Shown here one piece after another: positions 34,515 to 44,582 of a stretch of DNA of 64,000 nt. Both the position numbers and the translations under genes were made by a program. The notes beneath the pieces are model-generated. The model did not search any database. It had not been told where the DNA came from and saw only the letters and a list, made by a program, of their open reading frames with translations. The stretch is from Pieris napi (Eukaryota; Arthropoda; Insecta; Lepidoptera; Pieridae), in the NCBI RefSeq assembly GCF_905475465.1, contig NC_062245.1:12152001-12216000 (forward strand), given 5' to 3'. Positions within the stretch are counted from its first letter, which is position 1. Every line of letters begins with the position of its first letter.

Positions 34515-37092
34515 GTAAGGGAAGGAAGGTGCATATAAAATTTAAAAAAATGTTTTCTTTTAATACCCAACATTAACGTAATTAACTCGAATAAGAATAC
34601 ATATTTATTAGCTACCAAACGAGCAACTTCTATTAAATGTGTTCAACCATAAATCATAATGCATACGGCATACCGACCTATTATATTCACATTATAAATT
34701 TGAAGGGACTGTGAATATGAAAAATGTGTTTTTATAAATAATATTCCAAGACTCATTTGAATTAAAATATTTAATTTAAAAAAATATAATCTAATTTAAA
34801 AAAAAATGGGAATAGTTAGACAAAAAAATGTTATATTTCCTTTTTTTGTCTTTGCGTAAGACGTAAGTACTACACATTTAAATAAAGTTAAACCGTTAAA
34901 CGCGAATTTATTGTATTATTTACATAACTCGACAGCTTTTGCTGGCCATTATTGCTGAAAAGCACTTGAAACGTCAAGCTATGTAAATAATGTAATAATT
35001 TAATATACGTTAAAAAGTTTTATTATGATATTTCCTGTTTACCGAAGCACGCGGTTGTAGACGGTAGCTTAACTTAGCTTTTAATTACTTAGACCTTACA
35101 CGCGTACAAAAATATACTTGTTCAAAATGAGTAGATGATCATTATATATTCACGGTAGTTATTCATACATCCATAAAATGTTAATTTCTGATTGTTTTCT
35201 TATATGTAATGAACTTGGTCGGCGGATATCTTGCCTTGAAAATATAATATATTTCCCACATTCGTATATTTAGCCACAGTATTTAGTAACGGTTTGCCTT
35301 CAACGTCTTTGTTCTTTTAACAATAACTATAACTTGACCTTTTTGTATGAGTTATTACCATTTGAATTATCTAGCTAGAATAAATAAGCCACTGTTTACA
35401 TATGTACTTAAGTATATATGCAACTTTTACGTATATATATATATACGTATATAACATACCATTTTGTAGAAAACATTGTTTGACACTTAGGTTAGATAAC
35501 TGTAGCTTTGAACTATTAATCTTAACTAATAAATTCTAAAAACCAAAGGTGTTGCGTTCTGTTACACAAAACGGATATAATAAATCTATCGAAAATCTAA
35601 AATAATATCGAAGGAAATACACCTTTACCTGATTTTGATAATAAACATGTGTTTCTTAGGGACATAACAATCTAATGGTTATATAATTAGTTATTTTTAT
35701 TCGCAAGTTTTTCCGTTACAAATACATATTCCTCCTTGTATTAGTAGGTATAGATCTAATATTAGTACTGCTCAGTGGGGTGCGAAAAATACGCCGGTTC
35801 AAATTCCAGCCATCCGAGATGTTCACTTGATCAGCAATCCACATAGATTTGTCAACATGTGTCTAGCAATCTATAAGCAATAATAATATTTCAATACTTG
35901 TAAAACGTCTAGTTCCAGCGAAATAAATTTTGATGTTTTTAAAATTTGTACAGATATGAAAGGAGTAGTAAAAATGGTTTCTATAATTCGTTCAGGCTGT
36001 GTCGCGGAGGCAAACCAAGCTTATTTTTATAAAACACTGGTTTTAGTTAAATTTGCTATAATAATTTTCTTGTCGGCTTGCGATGCTGATGTACGGAAGC
36101 CAGTAATTGATCTGATGATTCTCGGAATGTTACAAGTCCTTGCGTTTTGTGTTTTCGTTGTTCACAACGTTTCAATTTTAAATATTACGGCATTTATCTT
36201 TTTGCGCAAAAGTGCATTATTCGGAAAATTTTAATGATACTCTTTACAGTAAAGTTATTATTATTCTTAGCTTGAATATTTTGATATACATATTACCTAA
36301 ATTTTATGATTTTAGTAATTTTCCATGTGTGTTTGTGAATAAATTAAAAAAAAACGATTATCTACTATTGCAAAACGGTTGTTCAGTACCTAAGTGTTAC
36401 TATAACTGTCTTTTTTAACGCATATCTGGAATCAGAGACTTCTGATGCAGCTTTGCAGTTACAAAAATACTTCTTTCGTATTAATACACGTCTGCCTAAT
36501 CTGTAATGATGATCTTAGCATATATAGAAAAATCTAGAACCAAAGAAATATTGTGACAAAAGGACGTTAAGAAATACATATTAATAATTGATGTGAGTCA
36601 CGTCAGATTACAATAATTTCAATTACAAAACCTGAAATTAATTAAGCAATTAATTACAAAAATTATATCAAGAGTTATTAAGTAATTAATTAAGGCTCTC
36701 GTGAAATAGGAGCTCAGTAATGAGTTATAAAAACCGTAATTATTCTCACTCGCTTAGCTAGAATTCGTCCAATTCTCGTAAGACTCTTTGATACGTAAGT
36801 GAAAAGGATTTATATGTTTTTACTTCGACAAATACTTCTCAAAGTTCTATTTGTATATAGAATATATATTTTAGAAATAGAGAGAATTAACTCATAGAAA
36901 TTTTTTTATTATTTAAGATTCAAGAAGATAGCTTTTATTAAAAACTATAAATGTTGGCGATATCCTTTGACATGAAACAAAACAATGCATGGTGGGGCTT
37001 CATTCCTATTGTCAGTGTGATTTACGAGAAATTCTGAACACTCAATCCCTGTTCCCCTTATATTCTGTTTGTTCTGACTGTTCTGTCTAGAG
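34515..37092. other. Presumed intronic DNA, no gene seen
   Basis: AT-rich. It contains a perfect AT palindrome at about 35428-35449 (TACGTATATA...TATATACGTA) and a B-box-like GGTTCAAATTCC at about 35792 that may be a decayed SINE of another family. Open frames at 35956-36234 and 36212-36418 are not recognisable and have no coding-like support. Confidence 0.4.
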
Positions 37093-37366
37093 CAGTGATA
37101 TCCCAACCTTTTTAGGCCTAAAGCCCCCCCTATTCAACATACATAATTTTTGTATAAATAATTAAATGTTTCACTTAAGAAACTTAAATGATAGGTTTTA
37201 GGAAAAAAATACTAGGAAATTATTAACGAAAAATAGTAAGTAAATTTTCAAAACTTAAAATGAAAAACTGAAATTGAAATTCCAAATAATTTTAATAAAT
37301 TTTTAAATAGCCCTTGACAATAGAATTTCCCTCCTGCGGGGCGTTGCCCCACGTTGGGAAACACTG
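37093..37366. mobile_element. hAT-type MITE with 8-bp target duplication
   Basis: The termini are CAGTGATATCCCAACCTTTT and, from the other end, CAGTGTTTCCCAACGTGGGG; a CAGTG...CCCAAC terminus is typical of hAT elements. The flanking 8-mers are GTCTAGAG (37085-37092) and ATCTAGAG (37367-37374), matching 7 of 8, the hAT duplication length. The interior is AT-rich and non-coding. A CCCC run lies just inside the left end and a GGGG run just inside the right end. Confidence 0.85.
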
Positions 37367-37416
37367 ATCTAGAGCATCGTGAGGAAACCGGCTCATCGTC
37401 CAAAATTCGGTCTTCA

Positions 37417-37577
37417 GGCCGATTTACATTATCTTAGTGTTTAGGAGAGTGCTTTAGTACAACTTGAAAGGCATGTTCTTTAGCGTAGCGTTTACTAAAG
37501 CAAGTAGCGTTTACATGTTTCAACTAAAGTACTATCCTAAAGCACTCTCCTAAACACTAAGATAATGTAAATCGGCC
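37417..37577. mobile_element. Short MITE with 40-bp inverted ends
   Basis: The ends read GGCCGATTTACATTATCTTA followed by GTGTTTAGGAGAGTGCTTTA on both strands, nearly perfect for about 40 bases. The middle contains further short inverted pieces around GTAGCGTTTAC. Extending the inverted end by one base (AGGCC) leaves TTC on both flanks, a possible 3-bp target duplication. There is no coding capacity. Confidence 0.8.
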
Positions 37578-38342
37578 TTTCCACAGAAAAGTGGCCAAAA
37601 TAGCACTGTATACTAGTTTTGTTAGTGAAGCCTTAGGAAAAGTCACAAAATGGATATTTGGGTAGAAACCTTAAATCGACAAAACGGTTATTAGGTCATA
37701 CCATACACGCTACGGCGACTGTCTGCATGATGTCATATTGTCTATATTACGTTACTATACAAATTAACATGCGAAATATTCATGTTTGAGTATGTTGTGT
37801 TCATAGTCTAGTTAATTAAATAATGTCCAAAACTAGTGTTTATCTAGTGTGTAACTTATTATATTTTTAGTGACGGTATTTTATTTGAGGATCCTTTAAT
37901 TTGTTTGTATTTGTATTAAAAATTTATAAACCTAAAATCAGTAGCGTAGCTAGGTGACCAAGGGCCCTGGGGCAAATTAAGAAATGGGGCCCCACTGTTA
38001 TGTAAACTGATTAGGTTTTATCAAATTAAAATATGAAATATACAAATAATTTAAAAATGCTAAGCTACGTAAGCTCTTATTTGTGCAGGGCAAGTTAATA
38101 AAAATATTAAATAGTAACAACATAAATTACAATAATTAATACTTGATGTAGGTTTGGCGAATAAAATGAAATACAGAAGATTCAAGGGTCTATTATATAA
38201 AGGTCGGGCCTACCAACTGACTAAATAACAATTATATTTAAAAAAAAATCCTAGCTTTAGTTTTCGCAAAAGTATCAATGACTTCGTTTAAATCCAGGCT
38301 TGATGCGGTTTTGTTTTCAATTGCTATCTAATTCGCGTTATA

Positions 38343-39227
38343 CTGGGTGCCGCACAAGTACTGGCACTAAAGAAAATTTGTTTATTTTTTTTATATGACA
38401 TTTTCTGTCATTCTGTTGTTGAAAATTGTGTAGTGAACAAATGTAAAATACACTGAAAATAAACATGGACCGTTTTACTCCCCAAAAACGTGGAATAATC
38501 GTGTCAATGTTCTTACGGAATAATTCATCAGTGATAAAAACACAACATGATATTGTCTTTGATTAACATAACCTTTACACATTTATAGAAAACGCTTTTA
38601 CCGGATTAAAGTTATGTATTATTATAAATTTACAATTATTTGACATAATTTTAAATTTCACCATCACATTTTTTAGAGTCACCGTGACCACGCACGCTGT
38701 ATAGCACGCGAAACGTCGGATAAATTTAAAATTATGTCAAATAATTGTAAATTTATAATAATACATAACTTTAATCCGGTAAAAGCGTTTTTCTATAAAC
38801 ACAACGTGAATTTCGTCGACGATTTCCCCACCGTCCGGCACCGATTGGTCGCACAATCCGACGCTTTGCCACACGCCTTGAAGCAACTGGCTCAACATTG
38901 GATAGACCTAAGTCTGGGAGACCAAGAACAGGCCGTTCAGCTGAAAATATCGATGCTGTGCGCGAAGATGCGGAAGAGTGTCCAGAAACAACAACGAGGC
39001 GACGTGCCACGCCATTGGGCATTTCCAGACGGACCCTGCAGCGTATTTTGGTGAAAGACTTAAAGATTTTCCGTAAGAACATGGGGATTAAAACGGTCCA
39101 TGTTTATTTTCAGTGTATTTTACATTTTTTCACTACACAATTTTCAACAACAGAATGAAATCAAATGAAATGTCATATAAAAAAATAAACAAATTTTCTT
39201 TAGTGCCAGTACTTTTGCGCCACCCAG
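38343..39227 (+). mobile_element. Rearranged mariner/Tc1-like element with long inverted ends
   Basis: The ends CTGGGTGCCGCACAAGTACT and, on the other strand, CTGGGTGGCGCAAAAGTACT are flanked by TA on each side (38341-38342, 39228-39229). The inverted similarity continues for about 190 bases on each side, into ATGGACCGTTTTA. Thus part of the transposase start is duplicated in inverted orientation at the right. Between them lie remnants of a transposase with a helix-turn-helix-like stretch: SGRPRTGRSAENIDAVRED, then TTRRRATPLGISRRTLQRIL. The catalytic domain is missing. This is an internally deleted, foldback-like derivative. Confidence 0.75.
38582..38799. mobile_element. MITE inserted in the mariner derivative
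   Basis: Long inverted arms start TTTATAGAAAACGCTTTTAC on the left and TTTATAGAAAAACGCTTTTA on the right and match for about 75 bases each. The core of about 60 bases contains GAGTCACCGTGACCACGCAC and CACGCGAAACGTCGG. It interrupts the transposase-like frame of the surrounding element, so it arrived later. Confidence 0.8.
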
Positions 39228-39249
39228 TACAATCAGCTGTAGACGAAAT

Positions 39250-41345
39250 CTTTATAGACCACAAGCCCATGAACAAAAAATACCTGTGAAATGACCCAAC
39301 CTGAATTACGCTTAGAAGGCTGTTACTATATCTGAAAATAGCTCTGAGCACTATGCCGTCATTTCTGAGCGGTACATGTGAGTACGTGAGTGAATGGACT
39401 TTCTCATGTACAATGGGGTAATTTCGACTAATTATTAATGTACGGCTTTGTTATAAGTGTATAGATGATTAAAAATAAATGTCGAAAAACCTAGTGCCGT
39501 ACAAAAGTGATGGTGCCGGAAGACGGCGCAAATTTTTAATTCGACGACAGTTGCAGAAGCAATATAGGTCATTTATTACTGTACGGCATTTGTGTCATTC
39601 CTTTTGGACACATATACAGATACTTTACCCGTAAACGCCGTACATATTTCCAGCGGAGCGGTCGAAAGCCAAGGGTCGGAACCCTACCCCTACACCCATA
39701 TACCCTAAGGTCATTGTAAAATGTACGGCAACATGTTCAAAATATTATTTAACACGGACAATAATGTTTTATAATTATGCCGTCCAAATATTATAGTTAA
39801 TATTTGTGTAATTAAATATTTATCGAAATTTCAGGATTTACCAAGTTCTTACTGCTGTAAGATCAGAGAATAATGTACGGCAACTTGTTTTTTTACATAA
39901 TGTTACTAAATATTACCGTTGTACATTATAGCCGTTCATTATAAATAGTAACAAATAAAAATATTATGTTAAAAAGTATATGAAATTTCCGAAATTTAGA
40001 TGACTTTTCAAATGCTCCTAGAGTAATATGGGGAGTAATATTTTCAAAGATTATTGTTATTTTATATGTAACAAATATAAATAAACAAAAAAAACCAGAT
40101 GCCGTACATTTTACTCCAGATTATTCTTTACAGCTGATAAAAACTTCGACGACGTTTGAGGTGTCCCTTAAGGTCATTAATAACTGTACATATCTGAGTA
40201 TACTACCATAAGGCTGTAAAGTATATTTACAGCCTTATCGTACCAGCAGAGAGAGGTAAAGGAAAAATATTTTTAACAAAAATATATACAGGGTGGCCAA
40301 AAAGTCGTGGATCAAACGCAAATAGGGGATAGATGAGGTCATCAGCGGCAAAAAATTGTTCTACGGGAGGTCTCTAAGGTCAACCCCTGCAGAGTTATGA
40401 ATTATTTTGGTATTTATATGAAAATTGACTTTTTTTTACTAATTCTTCTTAAAATTCGAAAATATCTACATCCTGTATCTTTCTCATAATATCCACTAGA
40501 TTGGTACTGATGAGTTCTTGCGTTAGACATACTATTTAAAGTTTTTTATTGAGTGTATTGAAGATAATATTAGGTTATACGATGTAACATTTTTTCAAAT
40601 CATAACTTTTTGTTTAATTCGGACCCCACTGTGAAAAAAATTTACTCTACCGAAAAGTGACCCTGTATTACAAGTTTTGGCATTTATCTTTTATTGAAGA
40701 TTGTCTAAAGTATTAATAACCTGTGTTATTGCCGTACAGATAAAAGTCACCGGAAAATGACTCTTTTCTGAGAAAAGTAATTTACCCCATACACCTATGT
40801 GTTCCACAAAAAATGTACGGCATGCTGGAAAATGTTATCTATTTGTGAAGTACTCTCAAGATCATTTAATTTTATGTTGATTCATATCATCATCACCTAT
40901 ATGCTAATCAGACATATGTTGCGACCCTTGGCTTTCGACCGCTCCGCTGGGAATATGTACGGCGTTTACGGGTAAAGTATCTGTATTGTGTCCAAAAGGA
41001 ATCACACAAATGCCGTACAGTAATAAATGAACTATATTGCTTCTGCAACTGTCGTCGAATTAAAAATTTGCACCGACTTCCGGCACCATCACTTTTGTAC
41101 GGCACTAGGTTTTTCGACATTTATTTTTAATCATCTATATACTTATAACAAAGCCGTACATTAATAATTAGTCGAAATTCCCCCATTGTACCTGAGAAAG
41201 TCCATTCACTCACGTACTCACATGTACCGCTCAGAAATGACGGCATAGTGCTCAGAGCTATTTTCAGATATAGTAACAGCCTTCTAAGAGTAATTCACGT
41301 TGGGTCATTTCACAGGTATTTTTTGTTCATGGGCTTGTGGTCTAT
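39250..41345. mobile_element. Foldback-like element, ~430-bp inverted ends, TGTACGGC arrays
   Basis: The left arm (about 39250-39680, from TAGACCACAAGCCCATG to GCCAAGGGTCGG) and the right arm (about 40920-41345) are inverted copies with few differences. Thirteen exact TGTACGGC/GCCGTACA octamers occur at 39439, 39496, 39580, 39637, 39722, 39874, 40101, 40731, 40814, 40956, 41012, 41096 and 41153. In each arm four copies are spaced 56-57, 84 and 56-57 bases with alternating orientation. There is no transposase frame. Subterminal repeats of this kind in DNA transposons usually bind the transposase; that role is inferred here. Superfamily unknown. Confidence 0.75.
40287..40667. mobile_element. 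Small element inside the foldback-like element
   Basis: It begins TACAGGGTGGCCAAAAAGTC and ends so that the other strand begins TACAGGGTCACTTTTCGG. TA is at both borders and the inverted end is short (ACAGGGT). It contains none of the TGTACGGC motifs, unlike the sequence on both sides, which supports a later insertion. Non-coding. Confidence 0.5.
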
Positions 41346-41804
41346 TAGATTTGACACGATTTATTGACTTTACCGGACATCAATATGAGTGATAAAATCA
41401 AATAAAATTGAATCACTATATTGACCAGTACAAAAAAGTTTATTGACATTAGCTTACTTACTCCTGATACAGCATGAATTTTTTAACCGTTCTCAAAGAA
41501 AAATCTTAACTCGAATTCACAATAAAATGCACATCGATGAATAATAAAATGCACATATCACTATCCGTCAAATTGGCAACACCGCCAACCTACAGAAAGA
41601 ATTTAGGGGAATTCCCTAGGCATAACTTTTGAATTTCTCTCAAATTAATGTCTTGATTAAAGTGGGGTTGCAACCTGTCATATTTATTTTGAAAATGGGA
41701 GAAATTTCCAAAAGATCGAGATTTCTGGTGAGGATTCGAGGGCCCCCTGAGCTTGAGGGCCCCGGGGCACTGCCCCGCCTAGCCCCTTGGTAGCTACGCC
41801 ACTG

Positions 41805-43248
41805 CCTAAAATCCGATTCAGAGTGTAATATATTCAAAACGCTAACCCAAAAATCTTCATTGTCTAGGAAATCAACTATAATTTTATAGATATCGAATAA
41901 GTATCGCAATACAGCGAGGAAATACTGCCAGCGTTAAAGGTACACTGCCATAGGGACCAAACTTTTTAAATTTGTTTTAATTTTCTTTTCATTACTATGT
42001 AGCTTAAGAAAATTGTAAATACTGTATATTTAATTGTTATGATTACTAATATATTATATCAATCGTCTAGATAGATATTGATGTTGCAAGATTGTATAAT
42101 TGTTATACGTGACAAGTTTTGTTGAGATTTGGTATGGAATCCGTTATAAACCCTAACCTGATTTTTCACAAAGACAAAAAGAACCGTTTATTAGTTCCGA
42201 TTGATTTAAATTTAATTCACATTCTGGAAAACAATCCTTAGAGTCTATAATGTTTGAACCATTTTGTTCGCTTCCCCTCTCTGTCCCTCACGTGAGGCCG
42301 CTCTTTCAAGTTTAAGAATACATCAGCGTTACATATGTTCTGTGTCTTATCCTCACCACAAACTCGTTTAACTTAAACGTCTAATAAAACGAGTGAAGTA
42401 TCGTAAATGTATTCTTTATTCCCATAATAAATTGTTTAGAAAGGTGCTCACGATCGCGTATTTAATTGGCCCTTTTGAAGTTCAGACTTCCGGTGTCTCC
42501 CGCAAAGCCTTATTTAAATTCAGAAACGTTTCAGGGCGCAGAGCCTTCCCCACATTCAGGTATTCTCCGCTGTTATTTGAACGGTGCAGTTTTGATTAAA
42601 ACTGCACTATTGCACTGAAGCAAGTTCTTAGTAATGTGTGTATCCTTTGTGTTTTAATACATACCGGAATGCGGGCTGCGAGTCTAAAAGAAATACACGT
42701 ACAAATGATAAAACATATGGTAGTCTTTTAACAAAATCCGTCGGAGAGTCGTCAAAGATTACGTTTGCCTTTTCTAATGTTATTTTGAAATGAATGAACT
42801 GTTTGTGCGCTGATTGTTATATTATAAATTATTAAAATTTATGATTGTTATAAAAAATGGATTTAGAGGAGCAGTGAATGTAACTATGAAATAATGTATT
42901 ATATTAATTACTTCTAGTCAGATTTAAAGTTTTCTTTGATTCCAAGTAAATTAAAATGTTTTCACAGAATAAAATAGAATTGCAACTAAATGTTTATTGG
43001 TTTATGATAATAGTTGTCGTTAAAATTAAAGACAAGTGTACATAACACAAGCACACAAACAGATTTATAATCCCAAAGACCGTCAGTCCAAAGATGTTAT
43101 CGTACCATGAATATTGCCAAGGGTCATACTATTTCGATACGAAATATTCATTGAAATTGAACGTTTTCAATTTCCTCTGATGTACAAAGAACATTTGATG
43201 CACCTGTGTTTATATCGCTTTGTTTTCGTGTGGTTTATTACTTATAGT
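41805..43248. other. No gene seen
   Basis: AT-rich. A segment at about 41899-41940 (GTATCGCAATACAGCGAGGA and on to GCCAGCGTTAA) recurs inverted at about 45873-45915. No open frame of note. Confidence 0.4.
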
Positions 43249-44582
43249 CCAGTCAAATTATGGCTAAAAACGGGTTAAATAAACATGAGCGAACACAGTT
43301 TGGGGATTTTGAGGATCGATAGGGGGGTGTATTCTGAGCATAAATTCCAATTTGAGGGGTTGTACTGAGGTCAGCTCAAGGTCATTTCGATGGAAACGCG
43401 TTTAATTCGATATCTCGAGAATGGTTAGTGTTAGGCGAAAAATTGTAGAGACCTTTTCTTTTCCTAACTAAATTTACTAACTTTTTTATTTGAAACTTTT
43501 TTTTATAACATTAATATTTTTCAAGTTATTACTCCCGCAAGGCAGAAATTTTACTTTTTTTTCAAATTTTCGTCGTTTTCTCCCCAACCATTCAATTTTA
43601 TTAAATTTTACTGATCATCGAAGTGTAGATCTTTTAATTATGAACAATTTTGTTCTTAAACTTTTTTCCGTAATGCCAATACCTTCGGAGTTATAGATTA
43701 CTTTACCGAGCGAAATCCGCGCCACTGTCGCAATATAAAAAGGTCAAAGGATTAAATTACATATTTAAAAATTAGGTATTTAATTTAGGTAAATTTGGGT
43801 AAGAAGTAAATTAAAAATTAAAACTGTTTCACACATTTATTGATAGAAAAATAGGTTATAAAATTCGGAATATTAAGCACCCGAGGTCGATGGAAGTGAT
43901 TCGTGAATATTCGTGGTCCTGAACCACGTATATTCACGAATCACTTCCATCGACCTCGGGTGCTTCCGGTATTCCGAAATTATAACCTATTTTTCTATCA
44001 ATAAATGTGTGAAACAGTTTTAATTTTTAATTTACTTCTTACCCACATTTACCTAAATTAAATACCTAATTTTTAAATATGTAATTTAATCGATTGACCT
44101 TTTTATATTGCGACAGTGGCGCGGATTTCGCTCGGTAAAGTAATCTATAACTCCGAAAGTATTGGCATTACGGAAAAAAGTTTAAGAACAAAATTGTTCA
44201 TAATTAAAAGATCTACACTTCGATGATCAGTAAAATTTAATAAAATTGAATGGTTGGGGAGAAATCGACGAAAATTTGAAAAAAAAGTAAAATTTCTGCC
44301 TTGCGGGAGTAATAACTTGAAAAATATTAATGTTATAAAAAAAAGTTTCAAATAAAAAAGTTAGTAAATTTAGTTAGGAAAAGAAAAGGTCTCTACAATT
44401 TTTCGCCTAACACTAACCATTCTCGAGATATCGAATTAAACGCGTTTCCATCGAAATGACCTTGAGCTGACCTCAGTACAACCCCTCAAATTGGAATTTA
44501 TGCTCAGAATACACCCCCCTATCGATCCTCAAAATCCCCAAACTGTGTTCGCTCATGTTTATTTATTTCGTAATTTGACTGG
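43249..44582. repeat. 1.33-kb near-perfect palindrome (long hairpin)
   Basis: The left arm is 43249-43917, the centre five bases are 43918-43922 (between GTGGT and ACCAC), and the right arm is 43923-44582. The outer ends are CCAGTCAAATTA on both strands. A trinucleotide AGT lies just outside each end, a possible target duplication. The arms differ only by scattered substitutions and small indels: a 68-codon open frame occurs in both arms (43490-43696 and 44145-44351) with one residue changed. That frame is probably not a gene. The structure would transcribe into a stem of about 660 bp. It may be a foldback transposon. Confidence 0.9.

Larger units (their letters stand above)
37939..41804. mobile_element. 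hAT-like transposon, nested composite, perfect 8-bp duplication
   Basis: The left end is CAGTAGCGTAGCTAGG. The right end on the other strand is CAGTGGCGTAGCTACC, 13 of 14 matching over the first 14 bases. The 8-mer CCTAAAAT occurs directly before it (37931-37938) and directly after it (41805-41812), a perfect hAT-length target duplication. Both ends continue into G-rich GGGGCCC-type sequence. No hAT transposase frame is visible, so it is non-autonomous. It carries a mariner derivative (38343-39227, itself holding a MITE) and a foldback-like element (about 39250-41345). Confidence 0.8.

Noticed and set aside
35956..36234. 92-codon hydrophobic frame after an acceptor-like TTTGTACAG
   Set aside because: Hydrophobic frames are common in AT-rich DNA; no homology recognised and no matching donor or start context.
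40908..41120. 70-codon - strand frame in the foldback arm
   Set aside because: It lies wholly in the inverted end that carries the TGTACGGC motifs; the corresponding left arm does not keep the frame.
39439..41160. TGTACGGC array as a CRISPR or satellite
   Set aside because: The unit is only eight bases, occurs in both orientations with unequal spacing, and sits in a transposon with inverted ends in a eukaryotic genome.
43490..43696. Open frame repeated in both palindrome arms (43490-43696 and 44145-44351)
   Set aside because: Duplication of the frame follows from the palindrome itself; the sequence is a short, F/L-rich product of AT-rich DNA with no known motif.
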